Source of the DNA: Falsiroseomonas sp050563525
GTDB taxonomy: Bacteria; Pseudomonadota; Alphaproteobacteria; Acetobacterales; Acetobacteraceae
Assembly (NCBI RefSeq): GCF_050563525.1
Contig: NZ_JBNXUN010000020.1
Location: 1 to 64,000 of the forward strand
Direction of reading: 5' to 3'
Length of the DNA: 64,000 nt
A program made the position numbers and the translations under genes. Below, piece by piece: positions 44,422-53,786 of the stretch; the first letter of the stretch is position 1, and the number at the start of each line of letters is the position of its first letter. The notes below the pieces were generated by a model. The model ran no database searches. It was not told the origin of the DNA and worked only from the letters and a program-made list of their open reading frames with translations.

Positions 44422-45491
44422 GCACCCTCATCAAGACAACCGGCGCGGAGGTCCGCCTCGCCGGGCTCGGCAAGCGCTACGGCCAGGTGCAGGCGGTGAA
44501 GCCGCTGGACCTGGTGATCGAGGGTGGCACGCTGGTGACGCTGCTCGGTCCTTCGGGCTGCGGCAAGACCACGCTGCTGCGCATGATCGCTGGACTGGAG
44601 CAGGCAACGGATGGCCGCATCTTCATCGGCGGCCGCGACGTAACCCTGCTTTCCGCCGGCGAGCGCAACGTCTCCATGGTCTTCCAGTCCTACGCGCTGT
44701 TCCCGCACATGTCGGTGCTCGACAACGTGGCCTACGGTCTGGTGTCGTCCGGCGAGCGGAAGCGGGAGGCGCATGCGAAGGCGGAGGCGGTGCTGGAGAC
44801 GGTGGGGCTGAAGGGTTTCGGCGCGCGCCTGCCGTCCGAAATGTCGGGCGGCCAGCAGCAGCGCGTGGCGGTGGCGCGTGCGCTGGTGCTGGAGCCCGAC
44901 GTGCTGCTGTTCGACGAACCGCTGTCCAACCTGGACACCCGCCTGCGCCGCACGATGCGCGAGGAGATCCGCGCGCTGCAGCAGCGGCTGGGCCTGACCG
45001 TGGTCTATGTCACGCACGACCAGGCGGAGGCGCTGGCGGTCTCGGACAAGATCGTGGTGATGCGCAATGCCGGCATCGCCCAGGCGGGCGCGCCGGAGGT
45101 CCTGTACGCCAGCCCGGATTCGGTCTTCGTCGCCACCTTCATGGGCGAGGCGAATCATGTACGCGGCGTGATCGAGCGGGTCGACGGCGAAAGCTGCGTG
45201 CTGGCGCTGGACGGCGCCCGGCTGACCCTGCCGGGGCGTGGCCTGCCGCCCGGGCCGGTGGATGCGGTGATCCGGCCGGAGGCAATCCGCATTGCGGCGC
45301 CGGACGCGGTGAACGGGCTGGATGCGACGGTTGCGCGTGCCACCTACATGGGCTCCCACACCGAATACTACTTCACGACCTCGGTCGGCGAGTTGTTCGC
45401 CCAGGGCGCGGATCGCCTGCGCCGGCGAAAGCCTGGCGAACGAGTACGACTGGCCTTGGATGTGGAGGGCGTGGTTGTGGTTCGGCCATGA
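44418..45491 (+). CDS. ABC ATPase, FbpC/PotA type
   Basis: ATPase of 357 residues starting at a GTG inside the permease stop codon (GTGA). Walker A LLGPSGCGKTTLLRM (residues 42-56), signature MSGGQQQRVAVARAL, Walker B VLLFDEPLSNLD, and a C-terminal TOBE-like regulatory domain from about residue 240. It powers the importer served by the three binding proteins. Confidence 0.9.
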   Translation: MSTLIKTTGAEVRLAGLGKRYGQVQAVKPLDLVIEGGTLVTLLGPSGCGKTTLLRMIAGLEQATDGRIFIGGRDVTLLSAGERNVSMVFQSYALFPHMSVLDNVAYGLVSSGERKREAHAKAEAVLETVGLKGFGARLPSEMSGGQQQRVAVARALVLEPDVLLFDEPLSNLDTRLRRTMREEIRALQQRLGLTVVYVTHDQAEALAVSDKIVVMRNAGIAQAGAPEVLYASPDSVFVATFMGEANHVRGVIERVDGESCVLALDGARLTLPGRGLPPGPVDAVIRPEAIRIAAPDAVNGLDATVARATYMGSHTEYYFTTSVGELFAQGADRLRRRKPGERVRLALDVEGVVVVRP

Positions 45492-45509
45492 CGCGGTTGG
45501 AACCGCATG

Positions 45510-45976
45510 AGCAATGGTGCGCCGCCAGAGCGCGCGGGACGGCTGTGGCGGGTAGAGCAGCGGAGGAGTTCCGGGCTCATTGCGAGCAGGTGGTCCGCGG
45601 CAGCGGGCGGCGTGGGCTCCAGCGTGGCGCGGCTGGTCGCGGCGCCGGTGCAACGCCAGGCGCACCACGTCACTGCCGCGGTGTTCGGCTACTGGGCTGG
45701 CCTGCCGCATGCCGGCAACCATTGGCACTACGCCCAAGGTGCGAGCGTCGGCGTCATCCGGACCAATGCCGGGCAGCACTGCGTCTTCGTTTCCGTGCCC
45801 CTGCCCGCTTTCGCGACGCGTTCCGCGCCGACCGCGCCGACCGCGCCGGCGCCTACCACGCCGCGCTGCGGGAGGTGGCGCCGGCGCTGGCGGAGGCGGT
45901 GGCGCGCGCGCGGCAGGCCTCGCCCCTGGACGCCTTTGCGGGGCGCCGAGGCTTCTTCCGACAGGCTTCCGGGCCG
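45510..45976 (+). pseudogene. flavin monooxygenase fragment, frameshifted
   Basis: Internal part of an FAD-dependent aromatic/terpene-type monooxygenase. In the third frame it reads AGGVGSSVARLVAAPVQRQ, then FGYWAGLPHAGNHWHYAQGA and VIRTNAGQHCVFVSVP, which are characteristic of these enzymes after the flavin domain. Near 45800-45812, in a C-rich stretch, the reading moves to the second frame: APARFRDAFRADRADRAGAY, ALREVAPALAEAV and LDAFAGRRGFFRQASGP. The N-terminal flavin-binding half and the C-terminus are missing. It is a decayed remnant joined directly to a MaoC segment. Confidence 0.6.
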
Positions 45977-46351
45977 CGCGATGTCGAAATTTTCTCCGAG
46001 ATGACGGGGGACCGGAACCTGCTGCACACCGACCCGGTGCTGGCGGCGCGCGCGCCCTTCGGCGGCCTGATCGTGCGGGGCGGCGTCACCTCCGGCCTGC
46101 TGAACGCGGTGGTCGCGGAGGATTTGCCCGGCCCCGGCAGTGTCTTCCTCGGCGTCGAATGGCGCTTCATGAAGGCGGTGCAGGTCGGGGAGGAGATCAC
46201 GGCGGAGGTCGAGGTGACCACGGTCCGCGACGACAAGCCGGTCGCGACGCTGCGCACGACCGTGCGCGACGCGCGGAGCGCCGCCTGCCTGACCGGCACC
46301 GCGGTGACCTGGACGGCGCCGCTGCGCGAAGCCGGCCGGCGGTCGGGATAG
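45977..46351 (+). pseudogene. MaoC-type hydratase, N-terminally truncated and fused
   Basis: From residue 164 of the 287-residue frame that opens at 45488, the sequence becomes a MaoC-like (R)-specific enoyl-CoA hydratase hot-dog domain: FSEMTGDRNLLHTDPVLAAR holds the catalytic Asp and His, followed by FGGLIVRGGVTSGLLNAVV and GVEWRFMKAVQVGEEI. The first ~15 residues of the fold are replaced by the monooxygenase fragment. The hydratase part itself is open and could still be translated as part of the chimera, so loss of function is likely but not proven. Confidence 0.6.
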
Positions 46352-46362
46352 CCCCAGCCGCT

Positions 46363-47994
46363 TCAGGCCTGTCCGGCCTGGAGCGCCTCCCGACCCTCCG
46401 CGACACCCGCCTCGCGCAGTCCCTGCACGAAAAGCTCCACCAGGCTACCGTCGGCGCAGAAGAAGAAATCCGAGCGGGCCATCGCGATGGAGTAGCCCGG
46501 CTGCTTCTCCAGCAGCTCGGCAAGTGCCTCCTGCGCCGCCGCCTGGTCCCGCTTCAGGCCGAGCGCCGCAGCCAGGATCGCGTAGGGCCAATGCTTGGCA
46601 TTGGGCACACGCCTGCCCTGCCGCGCCAGGTCCACCGCGGCATCCAGGTCGCCCAGCGCTAGGTGCGCCAGCGCCCGCATCGCGTGAAAGCTCGAGAGGT
46701 GCGGATCGCGCGGGCTGAGGTCGGTGGCGCGTTCGAGGCAGGCACTGGCTTCCTCGTGCCGGCCGCAGAACACCAGCGTGAAGCCGAGCGCGAACCAGGC
46801 CTGCGCGAAGCTCGGGTTCAGCGCGATCGCCTGCTCCAGCAGGGCGACCGCCTCCCGGTAGTCGCGCCGGAAGGCGTGGGCGCGACCGAGCACGCACAGG
46901 TTCATGCAATCCTGGTCGTCGAGCGTCACCGCCACACGGGCCTCCCGCATCGCTTCATCGAGCAGCGCGGGACGCGCCTCGGGGGGACCGAGCACCGCGC
47001 TTTGCAGGTGGACATAGGCCAGCGCGCCATGGGCGCGGGCGAAGCCCGGGTCGATCTCGATGGCGTGGCGGAACATCGCCTCGGCTTCCGTCATGCCCGG
47101 CGTGGTGAAGCCCCATAGGTGCCAGAGGCCGCGCTGGTAGCAGTCCCAGGCATTGAAATCCTCGGGCGGCCGTCGCGCCGCAGCCTCGCGCTCCAGCCGC
47201 GCCAGTTCGGGTTCGATGGTCGCGGCGATCTGCTCCGCCATCGTCGCTTGGATGTCGAGGATCTCCGGCAGCGCCAGCGCGTGCGTGTCGGACCAGAGCT
47301 GCTCCCCGGTTTCGGCCGAGACCAGGTCGGCGGTGATCCGCACACGCTCGCCCCGCTTCGCGACGCTGCCCTGCACCAGGTAGCGCACGCCGAGTGCCCC
47401 ACCGATGTCTTGCGGCGTCTGCACGCTGCCGGAGAAACCGGCACCCGAATGCCGGCTCAGAACTTCCAGCCAGCGATAGCGCGCGAGCTGGCGGATAATG
47501 TCCTCGGTCAACCCGTAGCTGAAATATTGCGCGTCCTGTTCCGGGCCGATCGTGACGAAGGGCAGCACGACGATGGACGGCCGGCCGGTTGCGGCGCGCG
47601 GGGCGGGCAAGGGGGTGGCCAGCCTCGCGGGGATCGTGGCAGGCGCCGGGTCAGCACCAGGCCCCGGCGCTTCGTTGGGCACTTCCTCGACCTCGGCGAC
47701 GAAGCGGAAGCCGCGCTTGTGGATGGTGCGGATCACAGCCTGGCGATCGCCGTCGTCGCCGACAGCCTTGCGCGCGGCGTTGATGCGGCTGCTGAGGGCA
47801 GCCTCGGAGACGATGCGGCCATTCCAGATCGTGTCAAAAAGCTCATCCTTGCTGACGACGCGGTCGCGGTGGCGCAGCAGGTGGACGATCAGGTCGAAGA
47901 CCTGAGGTTCGACATGCAGCGGCGCCCCATCCCGGCGCAGTTCCTGTCGCTGCAGATCCACCTCGTGCCCGGCGAAGGTCATGCGCATCGCCAT
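46363..47994 (-). CDS. winged-helix transcriptional regulator with TPR domain
   Basis: 543-residue protein. Residues 1-105 form an OmpR/CadC-type winged helix (PQVFDLIVHLLRHRDRVVSKDELF, ending HKRGFRFVAEV). A linker rich in Pro and Ala leads to a TolB-N-like domain, SIVVLPFVTIGPEQDAQYFS, GLTEDIIRQLARYRWLEVLSR and YLVQGSVAKRGERVRI. Residues ~290-510 are tetratricopeptide repeats (for example ALLEQAIALNPSFAQAWFAL). No membrane helix separates the parts, so it is cytoplasmic. This layout is common in alphaproteobacterial regulators related to adenylate cyclase accessory regions. Targets unknown; convergent with the chimeric pseudogene. Confidence 0.85.
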   Translation of the reverse strand: MAMRMTFAGHEVDLQRQELRRDGAPLHVEPQVFDLIVHLLRHRDRVVSKDELFDTIWNGRIVSEAALSSRINAARKAVGDDGDRQAVIRTIHKRGFRFVAEVEEVPNEAPGPGADPAPATIPARLATPLPAPRAATGRPSIVVLPFVTIGPEQDAQYFSYGLTEDIIRQLARYRWLEVLSRHSGAGFSGSVQTPQDIGGALGVRYLVQGSVAKRGERVRITADLVSAETGEQLWSDTHALALPEILDIQATMAEQIAATIEPELARLEREAAARRPPEDFNAWDCYQRGLWHLWGFTTPGMTEAEAMFRHAIEIDPGFARAHGALAYVHLQSAVLGPPEARPALLDEAMREARVAVTLDDQDCMNLCVLGRAHAFRRDYREAVALLEQAIALNPSFAQAWFALGFTLVFCGRHEEASACLERATDLSPRDPHLSSFHAMRALAHLALGDLDAAVDLARQGRRVPNAKHWPYAILAAALGLKRDQAAAQEALAELLEKQPGYSIAMARSDFFFCADGSLVELFVQGLREAGVAEGREALQAGQA

Positions 47995-48230
47995 CCTCCA
48001 CGACCGTGCGACACATGCCCGCGTTCGGTTTCATGCCGCCTGCCGCGCCGCAACGCGCTGACGCGTCCGCGAAACGGACGCAGGAATTGCCACACGGCGT
48101 CCGTGGGTATCGCCGAAATTGCCAGCACATCTCAAGGCAAAGCTCAGCCGGCCTGCAAGCGCGCCGGGCGCCGTGCCGCCAGAAGAGGGACGCCGCAATG
48201 CTGCGGCAGACCGTTTCCTGGAGCACAAGC

Positions 48231-48415
48231 ATGCAGACCGACCCCACGCCCGGCACCCGGCATCGCACCGCCTTCGGTACGCTGATCGACACCGGGCGAG
48301 GCCGTAGGCACGGCCGGGTGGCCCCGCGGCCCTGGATCCCCGTCTGCCGCGCGACATCGGCCTGTTGCCCGAGGCTGCCTCCACCAACGCCCTGAAGCTC
48401 CTCTGCAGGGCCTGA
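48231..48415 (+). pseudogene. possible small DUF1127-like remnant
   Basis: An ATG at 48231 after GGAG opens a short frame, MQTDPTPGTRHRTAFGTLID. In a different frame, 48340-48415, the sequence reads PAALDPRLPRDIGLLPEAAS, which recalls the LDxRxLRDIGL core of DUF1127 proteins. A single frameshift could join them. Weak evidence. The rest of the 465-bp gap upstream of the DMT gene shows nothing else. Confidence 0.2.
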
Positions 48416-48459
48416 TCCGCCAGGCCGACCGCTGGGCCTGACCCAAGGGAGCCGTTCCA

Positions 48460-49437
48460 ATGACCACCCTCGTCCTGCCCCGGTCGCCTCCGGCGGCTGG
48501 CAGCGCCGTCCGCCCGCGTCCTGCGCCTCCAGCGGCCCGGGCCGATGCCATCCGGTCCGGCGTGCCGCTCGGCATCGCCGCCGCCGTCACCGCCGCAACC
48601 ATCTGGGGCGGCGCCCTGGCGATGACGCGTCTCGGCGTGTCGGGCGCCGGCACGCTTGCGCCGCACGACATCGCGATGCTGCGCTTTATGGGCCCGGCCC
48701 TGCTGTTGCTGCCGGTTCTGCTGCGCGCCCTGCCGAGGGTGCGCGCCGCGGGCGTCTGGCTACTGCTGTTGCTCCTGGCCGGCGGCGGCACCCCCTTCGT
48801 GCTGGTGGCCGGCCACGGGCTGCGCGTGGCGGAGGCGGCGGAAGCAGGCGCGCTGCTGCCCGGCACAGCGCCGCTTTGCGTGGCCGTCGTCGCCACGCTT
48901 TTCGGCGAGCGCTTCGGCCGGGCGCGGTTGCTGGGCCTGGCGTTGATCGGCTTCGCCATCGTGGCAGTCGCGGGACCGGCGCTGGTCCAGGGCGCTGCCG
49001 AGGCGCGCGGCGGCCAGGCCCTGCTGCTGGCGGCGGCCATGCTCGCCGCGGCCTATACGCTGGCGCTGCGAAAGGCCGGGCTCAGTGCCTGGGAGGCCAC
49101 CGCCTTCGTCAGCGTGGCCTCCGTGGCGACGTTGGGCCCGGTCTACCTGCTGGTGCTGGAGCCGGGCATCGCGGGCGCATCCTGGCGGGAGATCGCGGTT
49201 CAGGCGGCCTACCAGGGCGGTGTCTCCGGCCTCATCGCGCCGGTCGCCTTCGCGACTGCGGTGACACGCCTCGGCGCGGTGCGGGCCGCCGCCTTTGGTG
49301 GGCTCAGCCCGGTGGCGGCGGCGCTGATCGGCTTCGTCCTGCTGGGCGAGATGCCGGGGCCGGCGACCGCGCTGGGCTTGCTGGCGGCCAGCCTTGGCGT
49401 CGTGCTGGTCAGCCGTCCCGCGGCGCGTACATCGTAG
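48460..49437 (+). CDS. DMT-family (EamA) transporter
   Basis: Membrane protein of 325 residues with about ten hydrophobic segments in two repeated EamA halves. The first half starts after a ~35-residue Pro/Ala-rich cytoplasmic tail (residues 1-35), and PHDIAMLRFMGPALLLLP is typical of the family. The second half ends with the PVAAALIGFVLLGEMPGPATALG signature (shown here in parts). It probably exports or imports small metabolites. AAGGGAG precedes the ATG. Divergent from the winged-helix/TPR regulator, which may control it. Confidence 0.83.
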   Translation: MTTLVLPRSPPAAGSAVRPRPAPPAARADAIRSGVPLGIAAAVTAATIWGGALAMTRLGVSGAGTLAPHDIAMLRFMGPALLLLPVLLRALPRVRAAGVWLLLLLLAGGGTPFVLVAGHGLRVAEAAEAGALLPGTAPLCVAVVATLFGERFGRARLLGLALIGFAIVAVAGPALVQGAAEARGGQALLLAAAMLAAAYTLALRKAGLSAWEATAFVSVASVATLGPVYLLVLEPGIAGASWREIAVQAAYQGGVSGLIAPVAFATAVTRLGAVRAAAFGGLSPVAAALIGFVLLGEMPGPATALGLLAASLGVVLVSRPAARTS

Positions 49438-49694
49438 CCACCAGATCACGTGCCGCTGACCGCCGGCATTTTTTCTTGTCGGCACGAGCCGCGTCCGGCA
49501 CCGTGCCTTGGACGTGTCTTGCCTGCTGCACACCGTGCTCGCGCATGCATCGCAGAGGGTTGGACGATGGCGAAGGCTGAACAGCCAGTCGGCACAGGGA
49601 AACGTGCGACCAGCCCTCCCGCCCCGTGCGGGACGCACGTCCCTGCTGTGCAACATGGACCTGCGCAGCCGCTCTGGGCCGGGTTCGGGCTGCC

Positions 49695-50495
49695 ATGGCC
49701 GTAGCCCTGATCCTGGTCCTCGTCGCCGTCGGATCGGTGGTGTTCCACCTGCTGAGCCCCTGGTGGTGGACGCCGATCGCGTCCAACTGGGACTACATCG
49801 ACGCGACCATCACCATCACCTTCTGGATCACCGGCGCCGTCTTCGTCGCCGTAGTGGTCTTCATGGCCTACTGCGTCTTTCGCTTCCGCAACACGCCAGG
49901 CCGGCGCGCCGAATACGAGCCGGAGAACAAGCGGCTGGAGGTCTGGCTGACGGTCGCGACCGCGCTCGGCGTCGCGGCGATGCTGGCGCCTGGCCTGTTC
50001 GTCTGGCACCGCTTCGTCACGGTGCCGGCGGATGCGACCGAGATCGAGATCGTCGGACAGCAATGGCAGTGGAGCTACCGCCTGCCCGGCGCCGACGGGA
50101 CGCTTGGCGCGGTGGACACGCGGCTTGTCTCGCCGGACAACCCGCTGGGCCTCGTACCCGCCGATCCGGCCGGGCAGGACGATGTGATCATCCAGGCCGA
50201 GGATCTCCATCTGCCCCTCGGGCGACCCGTGAAGGTCCTGCTGCGTTCGGTCGACGTTCTGCACAATTTCTACGTGCCGGAGTTCCGCGCCAAGATGGAC
50301 ATGATCCCGGGCTCGGTGACCTATTTCTGGTTCACGCCCACCCGCACCGGCAGCTTCGATGTGCTTTGCGCCGAGCTCTGCGGCACCGGTCACGCCGTCA
50401 TGCGCGGCCGCGTCGTCGTGCAGACGGAGGATGAGTACCAGGCCTGGCTCGGCGGCCAGCGCCGGTTCGCACAAATCACCGAGGACACGAGATGA
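49695..50495 (+). CDS. ctaC: cytochrome c oxidase subunit II
   Basis: 266-residue subunit II anchored by two N-terminal helices (residues ~3-20 and ~40-62), with a third hydrophobic stretch near 85-105. The CuA site is complete: His190, Cys225, Glu227, Cys229, His233 and Met236 in the CAELCGTGHAVM segment. The electron-entry tryptophan motif QQWQWSY is also present. There is no C-terminal cytochrome c domain, so electrons come from a separate cytochrome c. The ATG at 49695 was preferred to a GTG at 49626 because it directly precedes the first helix. First gene of the oxidase operon. Confidence 0.9.
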   Translation: MAVALILVLVAVGSVVFHLLSPWWWTPIASNWDYIDATITITFWITGAVFVAVVVFMAYCVFRFRNTPGRRAEYEPENKRLEVWLTVATALGVAAMLAPGLFVWHRFVTVPADATEIEIVGQQWQWSYRLPGADGTLGAVDTRLVSPDNPLGLVPADPAGQDDVIIQAEDLHLPLGRPVKVLLRSVDVLHNFYVPEFRAKMDMIPGSVTYFWFTPTRTGSFDVLCAELCGTGHAVMRGRVVVQTEDEYQAWLGGQRRFAQITEDTR

Positions 50496-50562
50496 GAAGG
50501 CCGGCCGGCCTGGTGCGCCCGCGGCGTCGGAAGCTGTCGGGCCGGCAAGGAAAGGCAAGCTG

Positions 50563-52344
50563 ATGAGCGAGATCGCACACGGCCCCGGCGGCCTGATCCC
50601 GGCGGCAGAAGTGCCGGAGATGGAGCTGCCGCACCCGCATGGCTGGTGGAGCACCTATGTCTTCAGCCAGGACGCCAAGACCATCGGCATCCAGTACTCG
50701 CTGACCGCGATCGCGATCGGGATGGTGGCGCTGGTGCTGTCCTGGCTGATCCGCCTGCAACTCGGCTTCCCCGACACCTTCACCTTTATCGAGCCGCAGG
50801 CCTACTACCAGTTCATCACCATGCACGGGATGATCATGGTGGTGTACCTGCTGACCGCGCTGTTCCTTGGCGGCTTCGGCAACTACCTCATCCCGCTGAT
50901 GCTCGGCGCGCGGGACATGGTGTTTCCCTTCGTCAACATGCTGAGCTTCTGGATCTACCTGTTGGCCGTGCTGGTGCTGGTCGCCAGCTTCTTCGTCCCC
51001 GGCGGGCCCACCGGGGCCGGATGGACGCTGTATCCGCCGCAGGCGATCCTTTCCGGTACCCCGGGGCGGGAGTGGGGCATCGTGCTGATGCTGCTCTCGC
51101 TCTGCCTGTTCATCGCCGGCTTCACCATGGGCGGCCTGAACTACGTGGTGACGGTGCTGCAGGCCCGCACGCGCGGCATGACACTGATGCGCATGCCGCT
51201 GACGGTCTGGGGGATCTTCGTTGCGACGGTCATGGCCCTGCTGGCCTTCCCGGCCCTGTTCGTCGGCGCCTTGATGATGCTGCTCGACCGCCTGATCGGC
51301 ACCAGCTTCTTCATGCCGACGCTGATCGAATTTGGTGAGCGGCTGCGCCATGGTGGCGGCAGCCCGATCCTGTTCCAGCACCTGTTCTGGTTCTTCGGCC
51401 ACCCGGAGGTCTACATCGTGGCGCTGCCGGCCTTCGGCATCGTCTCCGACCTGATCAGCACGCATGCGCGCCGCAACATCTTCGGCTACCGCATGATGGT
51501 CTGGGCGATCGTCATCATCGGCGCGCTCAGCTTCATCGTCTGGGCGCACCACATGTATGTCAGCGGGATGCACCCGTGGTTCGGCTTCTTCTTTGCCACC
51601 ACCACGCTGATCATCGCCATCCCGACCGCGATCAAGGTCTACAACTGGCTGCTGACGCTGTGGCGCGGCAACATCCACCTCAATACGCCGATGCTATTCG
51701 CGCTCGGCTTTATCGTAACCTTCGTCAATGGCGGGCTGACCGGGCTGTTCCTGGGCAATGTGGTGGTGGACGTGCCGCTGTCCGACACGATGTTCGTGGT
51801 GGCACATTTCCACATGGTGATGGGCGTTGCGCCGGTGATGGTGATCTATGGCGGGATCTATCACTGGTACCCCAAGATTACCGGACGCATGCTGGATGAG
51901 ACGATGGGGAAGATCCATTTCTGGATCACGTTCCTCGGCGCCTATGCGATCTTCTTTCCGATGCACTATCTCGGGCTGCTCGGCGTGCCGCGGCGCTACC
52001 ATGCCATCGGCGAAACCTCCTTCGTGCCGGCCTCGGCGGGCGACCTGAACGCCTTCATCAGCGTGGTTGCGCTCGTGGTGGGCGCGGCGCAGCTGCTGTT
52101 CCTGTTCAACCTGGCCTGGAGTCTGCGCCACGGCCGGCCGTCAGGGCCCAATCCCTGGCGCGCCACGACACTGGAATGGCAGACGCCGGAAACGCCGCCG
52201 GGGCATGGCAACTGGGGATCCGATCTGCCGGTGGTGCACCGCTGGCCTTATGACTACTCGGTACCTGGCGCGCCGGAAGACTTCGTCCCGCAGAACCAGG
52301 CCGACCCGCCGCCGGCGCATGAGGCAAAGGGGCTTGCGACATGA
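50563..52344 (+). CDS. ctaD: cytochrome c oxidase subunit I
   Basis: Catalytic subunit of 593 residues. Haem a ligand His88 in FITMHGMIM; CuB ligands His280, His329 and His330 in GHPEVYI and WAHHMYVSG; the Tyr284 cross-link partner; and the haem ligands His415 and His417 in VAHFHMVMG. The GHPEV glutamate (Glu282) marks an A1-type D-channel oxidase. It reduces oxygen to water and pumps protons. The N-terminal tail before helix I is ~40 residues. AAGGAAAGG lies upstream of the ATG; the stop overlaps the next start. Confidence 0.93.
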   Translation: MSEIAHGPGGLIPAAEVPEMELPHPHGWWSTYVFSQDAKTIGIQYSLTAIAIGMVALVLSWLIRLQLGFPDTFTFIEPQAYYQFITMHGMIMVVYLLTALFLGGFGNYLIPLMLGARDMVFPFVNMLSFWIYLLAVLVLVASFFVPGGPTGAGWTLYPPQAILSGTPGREWGIVLMLLSLCLFIAGFTMGGLNYVVTVLQARTRGMTLMRMPLTVWGIFVATVMALLAFPALFVGALMMLLDRLIGTSFFMPTLIEFGERLRHGGGSPILFQHLFWFFGHPEVYIVALPAFGIVSDLISTHARRNIFGYRMMVWAIVIIGALSFIVWAHHMYVSGMHPWFGFFFATTTLIIAIPTAIKVYNWLLTLWRGNIHLNTPMLFALGFIVTFVNGGLTGLFLGNVVVDVPLSDTMFVVAHFHMVMGVAPVMVIYGGIYHWYPKITGRMLDETMGKIHFWITFLGAYAIFFPMHYLGLLGVPRRYHAIGETSFVPASAGDLNAFISVVALVVGAAQLLFLFNLAWSLRHGRPSGPNPWRATTLEWQTPETPPGHGNWGSDLPVVHRWPYDYSVPGAPEDFVPQNQADPPPAHEAKGLAT

Positions 52345-53051
52345 CGGCAACGCTGCTGCTGCTGGGTGTGCTCGCGACCTTCGCGGGATGGTGGCTGATG
52401 CGGCAGGGCATCGCGAGCCGGCCGTGGCTGGAGACGGGACCGCTGGAGGTGGCCTCGCCGCGTGGCGCGGTGGCGCTGCCGGCGGCCAAGATCGGGCTCG
52501 GCGTCTTCATCGGCGTGGCCGCCGCACTGATGGCGCTGCTGCTCAGCGCCTATTCGATGCGGATGGCGCTACCGGACTGGAGCCCGCCGCCGCAGCCGCG
52601 GCTGCTCTGGGTGAACACGGCGGTGCTGGTTGTTGCGAGCCTGGCGCTGCAACGGGCGGTGCGCGCGGTGCAGGGTGGCGACCGGGAAGGCACCGGTTCC
52701 GGCCTGCTTCTGGGCGGTGTGGCGGGCCTCGCCTTCGTCGCCGGCCAGCTCGCCGCCTGGCGGCAACTGGCGACGGCAGGCTACCTGCCCACGGGCAACC
52801 CGGCCGACGCCTTCTTCTACCTCATCACCGCCGTGCACGGGCTGCACCTGCTCGGCGGGCTGGTGGCGCTGGGGAGGACCGGCGCGAAGCTGCGGCAGGG
52901 CGTGCCGGATGACAGGCTGCGACTGAGTGTGGAGCTCTGCGCCGTCTACTGGCACTTCCTGCTGCTGGCCTGGATCGTGCTGTTCTTCACGCTCGCCTTC
53001 TCGCCCTCGCTCGACTGGCTCGTCGCGCTCTGCGTCGCGCCGTTCAGGTAG
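52341..53051 (+). CDS. cytochrome c oxidase subunit III-like protein (first)
   Basis: 236-residue membrane protein resembling subunit III. The helices ADAFFYLITAVHGLHLLGGL and ELCAVYWHFLLLAWIVLFFT are the diagnostic pair. The N-terminal part (LLLLGVLATFAGWWLMR) differs from classical subunit III and the amphipathic loops are short. It overlaps the subunit I stop by four bases. A second subunit III gene follows, so this may be a paralogue or a partner that together with it fills the subunit III position. Confidence 0.78.
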   Translation: MTATLLLLGVLATFAGWWLMRQGIASRPWLETGPLEVASPRGAVALPAAKIGLGVFIGVAAALMALLLSAYSMRMALPDWSPPPQPRLLWVNTAVLVVASLALQRAVRAVQGGDREGTGSGLLLGGVAGLAFVAGQLAAWRQLATAGYLPTGNPADAFFYLITAVHGLHLLGGLVALGRTGAKLRQGVPDDRLRLSVELCAVYWHFLLLAWIVLFFTLAFSPSLDWLVALCVAPFR

Positions 53052-53060
53052 GACCGACCG

Positions 53061-53777
53061 ATGGATACCGCACCGCTCGACGCCACCGCCCCTGTCCGCC
53101 CGCTTGGCTGGCGCGGCGTGGTGGCGGACTGGTCGTCGGACCAGCGCGCCTTCAAGGGGGCGTCCTGGGGGAAGATCATGATGTGGATCTTCCTGGTCAG
53201 CGACACCTTCATCTTTGCCTGTTTCCTGGTGGCCTACATGACGGTGCGGGCCTCCACCACCGTTCCGTGGCCGAACCCCAGCGAGGTCTTCGCGCTGGAG
53301 GTCGCGGGCACCAATTTCCCGCTGCTGCTCATCGCCATCATGACCTTCGTTTTGATCAGCAGCAGCGGCACCATGGCCATGGCGGTGAACTACGCCTATC
53401 GCCGCGACCGGACGAAGACCGCGGCGCTGATCCTGCTGACCGCGCTGTTCGGCGCCACCTTCGTCGGGATGCAGGCCTTCGAGTGGTCGAAGCTGATCCA
53501 CGAGGGCGCCAGGCCATGGGAGAACCCCTGGGGCGCGGCGCAATTCGGCGCGGCCTTCTTCACCATCACGGGTTTCCACGGCACGCATGTGACGATCGGC
53601 GTGATCATGCTGCTTGTCGTCGCGCGCAAGGTCTGGCGCGGGGACTTCGACCACGGGCGGCCTGGCGGCCTCACGGGCCGCAGGGGCCGCTACGAGATGG
53701 TGGAGATCGCGGGCCTCTACTGGCACTTCGTGGACCTGGTCTGGGTCTTCATCTTCGCGCTGTTCTATCTGTGGTAG
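53061..53777 (+). CDS. ctaE: cytochrome c oxidase subunit III (second)
   Basis: 238-residue subunit III with GKIMMWIFLVSDTFIFACF, the FVGMQAFEWSKLIHEG loop, FFTITGFHGTHVTIGVIML and EIAGLYWHFVDLVWVFIFAL. These are closer to the canonical pattern than in the preceding gene. It stabilises the proton-pumping core. Start 9 bp after the upstream stop, with TAGGACC-type spacing and no strong ribosome binding site. Confidence 0.87.
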   Translation: MDTAPLDATAPVRPLGWRGVVADWSSDQRAFKGASWGKIMMWIFLVSDTFIFACFLVAYMTVRASTTVPWPNPSEVFALEVAGTNFPLLLIAIMTFVLISSSGTMAMAVNYAYRRDRTKTAALILLTALFGATFVGMQAFEWSKLIHEGARPWENPWGAAQFGAAFFTITGFHGTHVTIGVIMLLVVARKVWRGDFDHGRPGGLTGRRGRYEMVEIAGLYWHFVDLVWVFIFALFYLW

Positions 53778-53786
53778 GAGGCGACC

